DNA of 64,000 nt from an uncultured Flaviramulus sp. (GTDB lineage Bacteria; Bacteroidota; Bacteroidia; Flavobacteriales; Flavobacteriaceae). Positions 1-8,751 of this stretch are shown here, one piece after another. The stretch spans positions 124,001-188,000 of the forward strand of contig CANLXL010000002.1 in the NCBI GenBank assembly GCA_947495125.1, written 5' to 3'. The notes under the pieces were generated by a model that did not search any database, was not told the DNA's origin, and saw only the letters and a program-made list of their open reading frames with translations. The translations under genes and the position numbers were made by a program. How positions within the stretch are numbered: position 1 is the first letter of the stretch; each line of letters begins with the position of its first letter.

Positions 1-742
1 GTTCCTTGGCAATCGTAAATGGTCCATCCGGATTTAACGCGGTTGCCATGCACTGTATCATTCTAGTCTTTAGTTCCGGTTTATTGGAGCGCGTCTTAAA
101 AATCATGAGGAAGGACCCATCCGGTTTTTGACAAACGCTGGGGTTTACCATATAGCCTTCTGCGCCTTTACCGGCTTGATATGCTATTAACGGTGATTTA
201 GAAACTTCCCATGGTCCCCCAGGGTTTTCAGCCACAGCAACCCCTATACGTTGTCCCCAACGGTGATTTTCTTTTTGGTTTTTTTGTCCAAAATCTTCAT
301 TCACATGTGAAATAAAATACAGGTAGTACTTGTTATTGAATTTTTTTATATGCGGATTATGTGCCGATTGTTCATTCCAATGTCCTTTTCCGAAGCCTTT
401 CAATATTACCTTTTCATGGGTATAGGGACCATCAGGAGCATGGGCAGTAGCGTATGCAATTTCTGAATAATCCAACCATCCTCCAAACCCTTTAGATTTC
501 GGCCATCTCGAATAATAAAGATGGTACCTTTTGTCTTCGCCTTGAGCCATTGATGCTCCCCAAATATAATAGTTAGGGTCTTTGAGCACCGCATGTTTCG
601 GTACAGGTAGAATCAGTTTGCTTAAGTCCAGCGCTGTATCGCAAGGTATTGCTGCTTGTTGCGTTTCTTTTTTCTTCTGCTCTCTGCAAGTGAAGACCAT
701 TAAAGAAAAGGAGATGACTATTATTAAACTATGTTTTTTCAT
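1..742 (-). CDS. Lipoprotein glycoside hydrolase, five-bladed propeller type (GH43/GH117-like), C-terminus off the left edge
   Basis: Open from an ATG at 742 to the window edge with no stop (about 247 codons visible), so the gene is partial. The N-terminus is a lipoprotein signal (hydrophobic run, then VFTC with Cys19), which implies a membrane-anchored enzyme. The body has repeated blade-like phrases (NYYIWGAS, YHLYYSRW, KYYLYFISH) and PDGPYT / GGPWEV turns, as in GH43, GH117 and related glycosidases that cut sugars from oligosaccharides. The exact family cannot be assigned by eye. Two sulfatase genes lie directly upstream on the same strand, which suggests a shared polysaccharide utilisation locus for a sulfated glycan. 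Confidence 0.7.
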   Translation of the reverse strand, partial: MKKHSLIIVISFSLMVFTCREQKKKETQQAAIPCDTALDLSKLILPVPKHAVLKDPNYYIWGASMAQGEDKRYHLYYSRWPKSKGFGGWLDYSEIAYATAHAPDGPYTHEKVILKGFGKGHWNEQSAHNPHIKKFNNKYYLYFISHVNEDFGQKNQKENHRWGQRIGVAVAENPGGPWEVSKSPLIAYQAGKGAEGYMVNPSVCQKPDGSFLMIFKTRSNKPELKTRMIQCMATALNPDGPFTIAKE

Positions 743-820
743 AGGTTTACCTTATAATTTATGATGCATAAAGTTGTAATGTTATTGTGATGTCGGTGTT
801 ACCACAAAATCATCTATAGA

Positions 821-2341
821 TTAATCTAAGTTTGGAATGATCCAATCTTTGATCCCCTCTGATTCTTTTTGCGCATTATAGGCCACCCAAAACGGTTTTT
901 CTTTTGCCAATGGTACATTTTCATTAACCATATAGGGTTTAACCTTATGCCACCAGGCATCATAAACTTTTCGCATTTCGGCAACAACCTCGGGGTGATC
1001 TGAAGCGATATCCTGTGTTTGTCCGGGATCGCTGATCACATCGTAAAGCTCTTTATTATTAATCAACCGATAACGCTCATTTCTCACTGCACAATTTTTG
1101 TAAATAGCACTATCCGGGTTTGAGCTTTCCAGTGTTCCAACCCAGCGCTTACTGCCTTCCTGATCTCCAGCGTTTCCGGGATGTAATGGCCATCTTCCGC
1201 CATGCACAAAACGATAGCGGTCGTTGGCTTTATACGTGTCATCCTGAAGATAAGGAAGGAAGCTTCGTCCATCTAAACCTGATATTTCGGAAATATCAAC
1301 GCCAGCAATATCTGCAAACGTGGGTAAAATGTCATAATGATTTAACAAAGCATCAACTTTCTTTCCCGGGACAAATTTCCCGGGCCATCTTATAAAAAAT
1401 GGAACGCGTGTTCCACCTTCATGAGCACTCCCCTTAAAACCTTTCATCCCAGCGTTGTAGGTTTTTCCATGAACATTATTTTGCCCACCGTAGGTTTTCC
1501 CATTATCCGACATAAATATTAAAATGGTATTATCGGCAATACCCCAGGACTCCAATTTGCTCATCAGTCTTCCGAGATTATCATCAATATTTTCAATCAT
1601 ACCATAAAAACCTTGAGCTTTTTCAGGGTAACCTTGCTCAACAAATTTCTTTTTATAGGATTCCGGAGCAATAAAAGGACCGTGGGGCGCATTGGTTGTG
1701 ATATAGGCAAAAAACGGTTGATCTTCTTCAGATTTATCTTTGATCCATGACAAGGCTTGCGTGAAAAATATATCTGTACAGAATCCTTTGGTTTTAACAA
1801 AGGTTCCATTGTGTTTAATGGCAGGGTCAAAATATCCATTGTTAGGAGCATCGGCGCAAGAACCGGGATAGGCCTGACCAATACCACCGGCACCGTGAAT
1901 AAAGACTTCATCAAATCCACGACTTTCGGGCTGATATTCCGATTCATCACCCAAATGCCATTTTCCAAAGATACCACTGGTATAGCCTCCGTTTTTCAGA
2001 ACTTGTGGTAGGGTTGTTATACCTAAAGCCATACGTTCCCGCTCTAAAATAGTATGTGTGATTCCATTTTTAAAAGGGTGTCGCCCGGTCATAATGGCTG
2101 ATCTTGTTGGCGCACATGTTGGGCTTACCTGAAAATCTTCTAAACTAATGCCTTGTGATTTTAAGGTGTCCATGCTGGGTGTTAAAACATCCGGACTTCC
2201 ATGTGCTGAAATATCGGCGTAGCCCTGATCATCAGTCATTATTAAAATAATATTCGGTGACTTCTTCTCACTGGCACAACCCGATAGTAATATTGACATG
2301 AAAAGGACGGAAAAGCATGTTATTATAAATGAATTACGCAT
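821..2341 (-). CDS. Type I (formylglycine) sulfatase, lipoprotein
   Basis: 506 aa alkaline-phosphatase-fold sulfatase. A lipoprotein signal ends at LLSGC (Cys22). The metal-binding start NIILIMTDDQGYAD covers about residues 30-43, and the sulfatase signature CAPTR with Cys76 is followed by the usual TGR. Cys76 would be oxidised to formylglycine by a separate maturation enzyme, which is not in this window. GKWHLG and MSDNG motifs complete the active site. Likely role: removal of sulfate esters from an algal or similar glycan outside the inner membrane. It starts 15 nt after the stop of the next sulfatase gene, so the two are probably one transcript. The substrate cannot be told from the sequence. 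Confidence 0.92.
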   Translation of the reverse strand: MRNSFIITCFSVLFMSILLSGCASEKKSPNIILIMTDDQGYADISAHGSPDVLTPSMDTLKSQGISLEDFQVSPTCAPTRSAIMTGRHPFKNGITHTILERERMALGITTLPQVLKNGGYTSGIFGKWHLGDESEYQPESRGFDEVFIHGAGGIGQAYPGSCADAPNNGYFDPAIKHNGTFVKTKGFCTDIFFTQALSWIKDKSEEDQPFFAYITTNAPHGPFIAPESYKKKFVEQGYPEKAQGFYGMIENIDDNLGRLMSKLESWGIADNTILIFMSDNGKTYGGQNNVHGKTYNAGMKGFKGSAHEGGTRVPFFIRWPGKFVPGKKVDALLNHYDILPTFADIAGVDISEISGLDGRSFLPYLQDDTYKANDRYRFVHGGRWPLHPGNAGDQEGSKRWVGTLESSNPDSAIYKNCAVRNERYRLINNKELYDVISDPGQTQDIASDHPEVVAEMRKVYDAWWHKVKPYMVNENVPLAKEKPFWVAYNAQKESEGIKDWIIPNLD

Positions 2342-2356
2342 TACGGTTTTCAGTAT

Positions 2357-3991
2357 TTAATTGATAAATTTTATCTGCCTCCATTCACCTTCTATAGGAT
2401 CATTTTGTTGAGGTTCTCCAGGGGTACTTCGTCCTTGAGTGATATATTTCGAAAGCAATGTTCTTAATTCATTGACTTTCTCGGTATTTGAAGCGATTAA
2501 ATTATTGGTCTCACCGGGATCTTCATTCATATTGTAAAGTTGATATTTCGGTAAAGTGTCCATCACCGCCTTATTGTTAGGCTTCGGGAAACTCCAACCG
2601 CCGGAACCCGCGCACATAATAAGCTTCCATTCATCTTTTCTTATAGCGAAACTGCCATTAATAGAATGATGTACCGTGGCTTCTCTAAGTGGTTTAGTCG
2701 AATTTTCTTGAGTGAGTAAAGGCATCAAACTATAGCTGTCTTCGCCTTCGTTACTTCGAAGCTTATAGTTGACGATATCTGCACAAGTAGCCATAAAATC
2801 GGTAGTGCAAATCGTTTCATTGGAAACCATTCCCTTGTTTATTTTGCTTGGCCATTTTACGATAAACGGAACGCGATGACCACCTTCAAAAATATCGGCT
2901 TTGTGTCCTCTGTAAACATAACTTGGGTCATGTCCTTGCTCTCCTAAAATATTAAAATCAGCTTGTGGAGAACAACCATTATCGCTGGTAAAAATAACGA
3001 TGGTATTATCTTCAATACCCGCTTGCTTTATGGTTTGGGCTAGTTGCCCAATATAGGCATCGATCATGAGCATAAAATCAGCGTAGGGATTTAAACCGCT
3101 TTTATCCTGCCACTCTTCGGTTGGTAAAATAGGTGTATGCGGCGATGGCAACGCCAGGTACAAGAAAAATGGTCGGTCTTCTTTTGCTTTTTCTGAAATA
3201 TATTTAAAGGATCGTCTGAAAAAGTTAGGTGTTACGTCATCATGAATAAAATCTTTCGATGTTGGGCCTTTTCGCCACCATGAATATTTCGCAGTGTTTT
3301 GAGTAATAGAATCCGGAACCGCCGTTGGTACGCCATTTTCAACATAAACATAAGGTGCCATATCCAACGACCCTGAATGTCCATAAGAATATGTGAAACC
3401 TAATTCTTTGGGACCGTTTGTAATCGGTTTGGAGAAATCCAGATTGCCAAAATCTTTAGCGTTCCATCCTTCACCACTCAAACTATCCTTATTTTTTAAA
3501 GCCCAATCCCAGCCTAGATGCCATTTGCCAATAAAAGCGGTATGATAACCTTGAGATTTCAACATGGATGCCACTGTACTCCGGGAATTAGGAATTAAGG
3601 CCTTTGATTTTCCGGTTAACACTCCATTTTTGAGTCGACTTCTCCAGTTATAGCGCCCGGTGATTATACCATATCGTGTTGGGGTACAAACTGCCGATGA
3701 GGTATGTGCATCGGTAAACTTAATACCATCGGCTGCTAACTGGTCTAAATTTGTGGTTTTGATTTTTCCGTTTTCGTTAAAGCTGGAGAGATCTCCGTAC
3801 CCTAAATCATCGGCCAATACATAAATGATATTCGGTTTTTGCTCTATTTCTGAAGTTTCCTCAGATTGTTTACAAGAGTTTACCAATGTTATCAGGAATA
3901 TGGTTAAAAAAGAAGTTTTTAAAAGGGAAGTGTATCTTTTGGAGTTGTAGACGACTTCTAAGTTTGAACTATGGATGTATTTTTTTTTCAT
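2357..3991 (-). CDS. Arylsulfatase-type formylglycine sulfatase, lipoprotein
   Basis: 544 aa type I sulfatase. An unusually long N-terminal stretch of about 20 residues precedes the hydrophobic signal and the lipobox LVNSC (Cys40). No internal Met offers a shorter start, so the ATG at 3991 is kept. Metal-site motif NIIYVLADDLGYGD lies at 54-67, the signature CTPTR at Cys102-Arg106, then TGRYNWRS, GKWHLGWDW and TSDNG. It differs clearly from its neighbour, so the pair is not a recent duplication and may act on different sulfate positions. It is the first of two sulfatase genes read leftward, followed by a glycosidase gene. Confidence 0.92.
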   Translation of the reverse strand: MKKKYIHSSNLEVVYNSKRYTSLLKTSFLTIFLITLVNSCKQSEETSEIEQKPNIIYVLADDLGYGDLSSFNENGKIKTTNLDQLAADGIKFTDAHTSSAVCTPTRYGIITGRYNWRSRLKNGVLTGKSKALIPNSRSTVASMLKSQGYHTAFIGKWHLGWDWALKNKDSLSGEGWNAKDFGNLDFSKPITNGPKELGFTYSYGHSGSLDMAPYVYVENGVPTAVPDSITQNTAKYSWWRKGPTSKDFIHDDVTPNFFRRSFKYISEKAKEDRPFFLYLALPSPHTPILPTEEWQDKSGLNPYADFMLMIDAYIGQLAQTIKQAGIEDNTIVIFTSDNGCSPQADFNILGEQGHDPSYVYRGHKADIFEGGHRVPFIVKWPSKINKGMVSNETICTTDFMATCADIVNYKLRSNEGEDSYSLMPLLTQENSTKPLREATVHHSINGSFAIRKDEWKLIMCAGSGGWSFPKPNNKAVMDTLPKYQLYNMNEDPGETNNLIASNTEKVNELRTLLSKYITQGRSTPGEPQQNDPIEGEWRQIKFIN

Positions 3992-4149
3992 GATTGTTTC
4001 TAGTTTGAATCACCAGCCAAAGAGGTTCTGTTAGTTTGTCACTAATGTATTCGTTTATGGAAACATGAACCACTTAATTTTGTACTAATTAAGATACTAT
4101 TTTTGCTAAATCCGGTGCATAGTTACTTTCAATGGTTTATCTAAAACAA

Positions 4150-4749
4150 TTATAAGCTAAAGATTTTATCTAAAAAGAGGTCTATAGGTTCCTGCGTTTT
4201 ATTGACAAGTTGAGCTCTTGCATTTATAGTGTCTTGTGTTCTTTTATCCTGTGAAAGTTTGAATTTCCCTTCCCAGTCGGTAATGTTTATTTCAAAACCT
4301 CTAACATAGTTTATGGCAGCTTCCATTTTTGGGTTATCCATGGTGAGTTGATACTTATGCTCCGGTTGTTCTAAAAATGATGTCATTCTTACCATAGTTT
4401 CTTTAACTTCTTTGGGATCTTCAATAGCGGTTACTGTACCTTTTAAATGTACTTTAACATAATTCCAGGTTGGTAGCTGTGTTGTGGTGTATATACTTGG
4501 AGAGATATAGCATTGTGGACCCGAAAAAATGATGGTGACCTCATTGTTGTTACCCAGTAAATCGGCCTGTGGATTAAATTTATCAATATGCCCGATAAGT
4601 TTATTGCCTTCTTGATATATCAGTGGTAAGTGTGTTATGAGCGGTGTATTGTTCTTAACAGAGATGACCGAGGCTAGTGGATAGGCTCTTATCACCTCAA
4701 TCATGTGGTCAATGTTATTTTCTTGATGATGCTTGGGTGGGTAGTTCAA
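4150..4749 (-). CDS. PaiB-like FMN-binding split-barrel protein
   Basis: 199 aa, the usual length for the FMN-binding negative transcriptional regulator (PaiB) family. Family features seen are an N-terminal YPPKHH, then AYPLASVIS, THLPL, GHIDKFNPQ, and the ISPSIYTTTQLPTWNYVKVHLKG core that forms the flavin pocket of the split barrel. The start is a TTG at 4749; an in-frame TAA lies five codons upstream and no ATG fits the family N-terminus. The name regulator comes from Bacillus PaiB; most family members are better described as putative flavin-linked oxidoreductases. It stands alone, upstream of the sulfatases on the same strand but 158 nt away. Confidence 0.82.
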   Translation of the reverse strand: MNYPPKHHQENNIDHMIEVIRAYPLASVISVKNNTPLITHLPLIYQEGNKLIGHIDKFNPQADLLGNNNEVTIIFSGPQCYISPSIYTTTQLPTWNYVKVHLKGTVTAIEDPKEVKETMVRMTSFLEQPEHKYQLTMDNPKMEAAINYVRGFEINITDWEGKFKLSQDKRTQDTINARAQLVNKTQEPIDLFLDKIFSL

Positions 4750-4938
4750 AATATCTTGTACTTAATTTTTAACGATTGGCATTTTAGGAAATGGTCATTT
4801 TAATGACTTCTGAAATTTACAATAATTGTGTATAAATTTTCGAAGAATTATCAACTAATATCTAGAACGAATGAGATGTATTTGGGGATTATAAGTTTTT
4901 ATGCGTAGGTAGAAACCTATAAAAAAATTTTTTTCTTT

Positions 4939-4996
4939 CAAAATTTTGTTATATTTTCGATTAAATGTAAAAAAAACCGACAAAATGCAAATTTTG
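4939..4996. repeat. Two inverted repeats upstream of the FIST gene
   Basis: CAAAATTTTG (4939-4948) and CAAAATGCAAATTTTG (4981-4996) share the same half-site CAAAAT/ATTTTG and lie about 45 bp apart centre to centre, 20-80 bp before the ATG at 5017. Such spaced palindromes can be operator sites, but the region is very AT-rich, so chance is a real alternative. Confidence 0.35.
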
Positions 4997-5016
4997 TTGC
5001 CCCAAATAGTTTAAAC

Positions 5017-6144
5017 ATGAAAGTTCAACAAATATCCTTAACCGAAGATAGTTGGAGCAAAGCTTTAGCATCCATAACTATTGATGCTAATTTATTCTTA
5101 CTTTTTGTGTCACCGGAGTTCCGTTTAAAACAGGATGTTCTAACCGTTTTAAATGAGCGTTTTCCCAAAACTACGATTATAGGTTGTTCTACGGCAGGTG
5201 AGATCTCGGATGTCACCGTAAAGGACAACACCATATCTTTAACAGCGATACAATTAGAAAAAACCAAATTAAAAAAGGTATCCTTTAAAATCAAGGATAA
5301 AAATTGTAGTCAGAAAGCCGGTGAAGATATCGCCAATAATCTTTATACTAAAGACTTAAGGCATGTTATTGTGCTAAGCGACGGTTTAAATGTCAATGGC
5401 GCGGAATTGGTTTCCGGACTAAAAACAGAATTACCTAACGTTAGTATTACCGGAGGTTTAGCGGCAGATGGTTCCGATTTTAATAAGACTTTTGTAATTA
5501 ATAACACCGACATAGTAGATAAAACTATCATTGGTCTTGGGTTTTATGGAGCGGATTTAAACATTGGGTATAGTTCTAAAGGGGGATGGGACAGTTTTGG
5601 AATTGAGCGTTTGGTTACAAAATCGGACAAGAATGTATTATACGAGTTGGATGGTTCACCGGCTTTAGAAATTTATAAATCCTTTTTGGGAGACAAAGCC
5701 AACGACTTACCTAGTTCCGGCTTGTTATTCCCTTTAAGTATGCGAACCAATATAGATTCAACACCAGTTGTAAGAACCATTTTAGGTATAAGTGAAAAAG
5801 AACAAAGTTTAACCTTTGCCGGAAATATTCCAGAAGGTTCCTATGTGCGTTTAATGAAAGCGAATATAGATAGATTGATTAATGGTGCTGAAGATTCGGC
5901 GATAGCCGCCAATAAAAATTTAAACGAAAATTCAGAGCTAGCCCTGCTAATCAGCTGTGTTGGAAGACGCTTAGTTTTAAAGCAAATGGTAGAGGAAGAA
6001 GTTGAAGTGGTAAGAGATGTTATTGGCGATAAGGCTTGTATAACAGGGTTTTATTCTTATGGCGAAATAGCACCATTTGGTGAGTTTTCACCATGTGAAT
6101 TGCATAATCAGACAATGACGATAACAACACTTTCAGAATGTTAG
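5017..6144 (+). CDS. FIST-domain sensory protein
   Basis: 375 aa with FIST_N (about residues 20-210) and FIST_C (about 220-355) domains and no signal peptide or membrane segment, so it is cytoplasmic. Typical phrases are IIGCSTAGEISD at 54-65, SITGGLAADGSDF at 143-155, GLGFYGADLNIGYSSKGGWD, ALLISCVGRR, and the C-terminal ITGFYSYGEIAPFG. FIST domains are thought to bind small ligands, possibly amino acids, and act with signalling proteins. The stop overlaps the start of a histidine kinase gene by 7 nt (ATGTTAG at 6138-6144), which strongly implies translational coupling and a shared pathway. Confidence 0.9.
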   Translation: MKVQQISLTEDSWSKALASITIDANLFLLFVSPEFRLKQDVLTVLNERFPKTTIIGCSTAGEISDVTVKDNTISLTAIQLEKTKLKKVSFKIKDKNCSQKAGEDIANNLYTKDLRHVIVLSDGLNVNGAELVSGLKTELPNVSITGGLAADGSDFNKTFVINNTDIVDKTIIGLGFYGADLNIGYSSKGGWDSFGIERLVTKSDKNVLYELDGSPALEIYKSFLGDKANDLPSSGLLFPLSMRTNIDSTPVVRTILGISEKEQSLTFAGNIPEGSYVRLMKANIDRLINGAEDSAIAANKNLNENSELALLISCVGRRLVLKQMVEEEVEVVRDVIGDKACITGFYSYGEIAPFGEFSPCELHNQTMTITTLSEC

Positions 6145-7880
6145 ATCATGATTTTCATAGGTTATTAAAACGTCAGCTTAAAAAATCTAATTTGGATATT
6201 TTAGGGGACCCGAAGTATGCCAAATTTTTAAAAATGGTTAACGATGCCTATAAAAGTTTTGATAATGATGTTAAACATATTGAACATATTCTTGAAGAAA
6301 GCTCGAAGGAGTTGTTCGTAGCCAACCAGAAACTTATAAAAGAAAGAGATAAAACCAGAACAAAACTGGAAAATCTGGTGGATAATATTGGAGGCGTCAT
6401 TTTTGAAACAGACCTTGATGGGAACTTTACATTCTTAAACCATGCCTGGGCAAAATACTCCGGTTTTTCATTAGAGGACTCCATAGGAAAAAGTTATAGA
6501 GATTTTCTACTCGGAGAAAATATAGAAGGTAAAAGAAAATTTAATGAGTTATTTTCGAGACAGAAGAAATATATAAAGTTCATTTTTAAGCATAAAAGAG
6601 ACAATCGTCTCATGTGGTTTGAAGTGAAATCTAAACTTGTTAAAGATGCTAATGGTTTGCCTTCCGGGTTTATTGGAACCATCACAGACATTACAAATTT
6701 AAAAGAAACAGAAATAGAATTACAAAAAGCCAGTAAGTCTAAAGACGAATTTTTATCCACCATGTCTCATGAAATTAGAACTCCTCTAAATGCGGTTACC
6801 GGTTTAACCAATATTTTACTTATGGAAGAGTATTTACCCGAACAGGTTGAAAATCTGAAGGCTTTAAAATACTCCGGAGAACATCTGTTAGGATTAATAA
6901 ATGATCTATTGGATTTCGATAAAATCAAATCCGGAGAAATGAAGATTAATGATAAAGATTTTAGTCTAAGCTATTTTCTGGAAAACATTAAGTCTCATTT
7001 CGCGCTTAGAGCAGAAAGAAAAGGCGTTGTTTTCAATGTTGTTAAGGTTAATGAGATCCCTAATAATGTTATTGGTGATAAATTAAAACTTACCCAAATA
7101 ATAAAAAATCTGCTAAGTAACGCTTTGAAGTTTACAGAAAAAGGTAGTATAATCCTGAGTGTTGAAAATTTGGGCATCAATAAAAACAAAATTAATCTGC
7201 TATTTAAAGTTATAGATACCGGCATTGGTATATCCAAGAGTAAACAGGATTCTATTTTTGAGAGCTTTAAACAGGCTAATTTGGAAACATCAGTTAAATA
7301 CGGGGGCACAGGTTTAGGCCTATCCATCAGTAAAAAACTATTAATACTTCAGGACAGTGATTTGAAAGTCGAGAGCAAATTGGGAGAAGGCGCTACGTTT
7401 TCCTTTAATATCACTTATAAGGTGAGTAACAGGCTTAACCTTTATGAGCCGGATATGATAAAGTTACAACCAGATTACCAACCCTTAAATATTAATGTAT
7501 TGGTTGCTGAAGATAATAAAATGAATGTCCTTATTCTGAAACGGTTTTTCTTAAAATGGAATGTCAATTATCAAATTGCAGAGAACGGAAAGCAAGTATT
7601 AGAATTTTTGGAAAATGCAGACTTCGATCTTGTTTTAATGGATTTGCAAATGCCTGTTTTAAACGGTTATGAAACGGCTAAGGTTATTAGAAAATTACCC
7701 GAGGAATATAAATCTAAAATCCCTATCATAGCATTAACGGCCTTTGCACAAACCGATGTGAAAGAAAAAACCAGGCGTTATAAAATGGATGGTTTTATGG
7801 GCAAACCCTTTAATCCGGTAGAGCTATATTCTTTACTGAAATTGTATAGCAAGCCGTCCATTAATAAAGAAGCGATTTAA
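6138..7880 (+). CDS. Soluble hybrid histidine kinase (PAS-HisKA-HATPase-REC)
   Basis: 580 aa. In order: an N-terminal helical region (about 1-75), a PAS domain (about 76-190), an H-box with His211 in FLSTMSHEIRTPLNAV, an N-box around 324-336, a G1 box DTGIGIS (360-366), a G2 box GGTGLGLSIS (389-398), and a receiver domain with Asp502 in VLMDLQMP. There is no transmembrane segment and no output domain, so the phosphate would have to pass to another protein, not encoded nearby. The gene overlaps the FIST gene, which probably supplies the input. Similar FIST-kinase pairs are known in other bacteria. Confidence 0.92.
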   Translation: MLDHDFHRLLKRQLKKSNLDILGDPKYAKFLKMVNDAYKSFDNDVKHIEHILEESSKELFVANQKLIKERDKTRTKLENLVDNIGGVIFETDLDGNFTFLNHAWAKYSGFSLEDSIGKSYRDFLLGENIEGKRKFNELFSRQKKYIKFIFKHKRDNRLMWFEVKSKLVKDANGLPSGFIGTITDITNLKETEIELQKASKSKDEFLSTMSHEIRTPLNAVTGLTNILLMEEYLPEQVENLKALKYSGEHLLGLINDLLDFDKIKSGEMKINDKDFSLSYFLENIKSHFALRAERKGVVFNVVKVNEIPNNVIGDKLKLTQIIKNLLSNALKFTEKGSIILSVENLGINKNKINLLFKVIDTGIGISKSKQDSIFESFKQANLETSVKYGGTGLGLSISKKLLILQDSDLKVESKLGEGATFSFNITYKVSNRLNLYEPDMIKLQPDYQPLNINVLVAEDNKMNVLILKRFFLKWNVNYQIAENGKQVLEFLENADFDLVLMDLQMPVLNGYETAKVIRKLPEEYKSKIPIIALTAFAQTDVKEKTRRYKMDGFMGKPFNPVELYSLLKLYSKPSINKEAI

Positions 7881-7951
7881 TACGTTTATTTATTGCGTTG
7901 AAATAATATTGTTTGAGATTTTTAAATTAGCCACAATTAATTAGTTGTTAA

Positions 7952-8650
7952 ATGTCTCAGAAAATATCATCATTTTCTATAAAAAATTGGTCGCTAGATG
8001 ATCGGCCGCGTGAAAAACTTCAATATAAAGGTAGAGAAGCCTTAAGTGATGCAGAGCTTGTTGCTATTTTAATCGGGTCCGGAAACAGGGATGAAAGTGC
8101 CGTAGCTTTATGCCAACGTATTTTAGCTAGTGTTGATAATAATTTAAGCGCATTAGGGAAACTTTCGATAAAACAACTTACAGAATTTAAGGGTATAGGA
8201 GAAGCTAAAGCAATCACCATTACCGCCGCAATGGAGTTGGGACGGCGACGACGCGGTGAGATGGCTTTAGAGCGAAATAAAATTACTTCGAGCTTGGCGG
8301 TTTTTGAACTCATGCAACCCATTATTGGGGAATTACAGCATGAAGAATTCTGGATTATTTACTTGAATAATTCCAGTAAAGTCATTCAAAAAGAACAACA
8401 AAGTAAAGGAGGGATTACCGGAACTTTGGTTGATGTTAGATTGGTGCTTAAAAAAGCGCTAGAGGTAGGTGCTACAAGACTAATTTTGGCACATAACCAC
8501 CCCTCTGGAGCCCTAAATCCCAGCGAAGCTGATAAAAAATTGACCGACAAGTTAAAAACTGCAGCAAATAGTTTGGATATAAAAGTTCTGGATCACCTAA
8601 TTATAACAGAAAAAGCATATTTTAGTTTCGCAGATAAAAACCTTTTTTAG
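7952..8650 (+). CDS. radC: RadC family JAB1/MPN metalloprotein
   Basis: 232 aa, full length. A helix-hairpin-helix region (LTEFKGIGEAKAITITAA, about 76-93) precedes the MPN/JAMM domain, whose zinc motif HNHPSG (His181, His183, Ser185) with Asp194 is intact. An upstream Glu (131 or 132) can serve as the catalytic acid. RadC was named for DNA repair, but the original E. coli allele was later traced to recG; the biochemical role of the family is not settled. Chromosomal copies like this one, with no mobile element beside them, are common in Bacteroidota. Confidence 0.92.
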   Translation: MSQKISSFSIKNWSLDDRPREKLQYKGREALSDAELVAILIGSGNRDESAVALCQRILASVDNNLSALGKLSIKQLTEFKGIGEAKAITITAAMELGRRRRGEMALERNKITSSLAVFELMQPIIGELQHEEFWIIYLNNSSKVIQKEQQSKGGITGTLVDVRLVLKKALEVGATRLILAHNHPSGALNPSEADKKLTDKLKTAANSLDIKVLDHLIITEKAYFSFADKNLF

Positions 8651-8739
8651 GTTAAATGACAAAAATCAAATTATAATTCCAATATTTTATAACAGGATTA
8701 AGTCGTAGTTTTGGAATTTAGAGCTTTAATCTTGAAATT

Positions 8740-8747
8740 TACATTTG
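8740..8747 (+). promoter_or_regulatory. TAnnTTTG (-7) box 4 nt before the ATG of the deacetylase-like gene
   Basis: TACATTTG fits the Bacteroidota -7 consensus TAnnTTTG. Only four bases (TTGA) separate it from the ATG at 8752, so transcription would begin at or within a few bases of the start codon. No TTTG is found 19-20 nt upstream, which lowers confidence. Confidence 0.38.
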
Positions 8748-8751
8748 TTGA

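Noticed and set aside
1597-1977. 126-aa reading frame inside the first sulfatase
   Set aside because: A shadow frame within a gene with clear sulfatase motifs; no signal or family features.
7952-8650. radC as a marker of a mobile element
   Set aside because: Neighbours are ordinary chromosomal genes, with no integrase, relaxase or transposase nearby.
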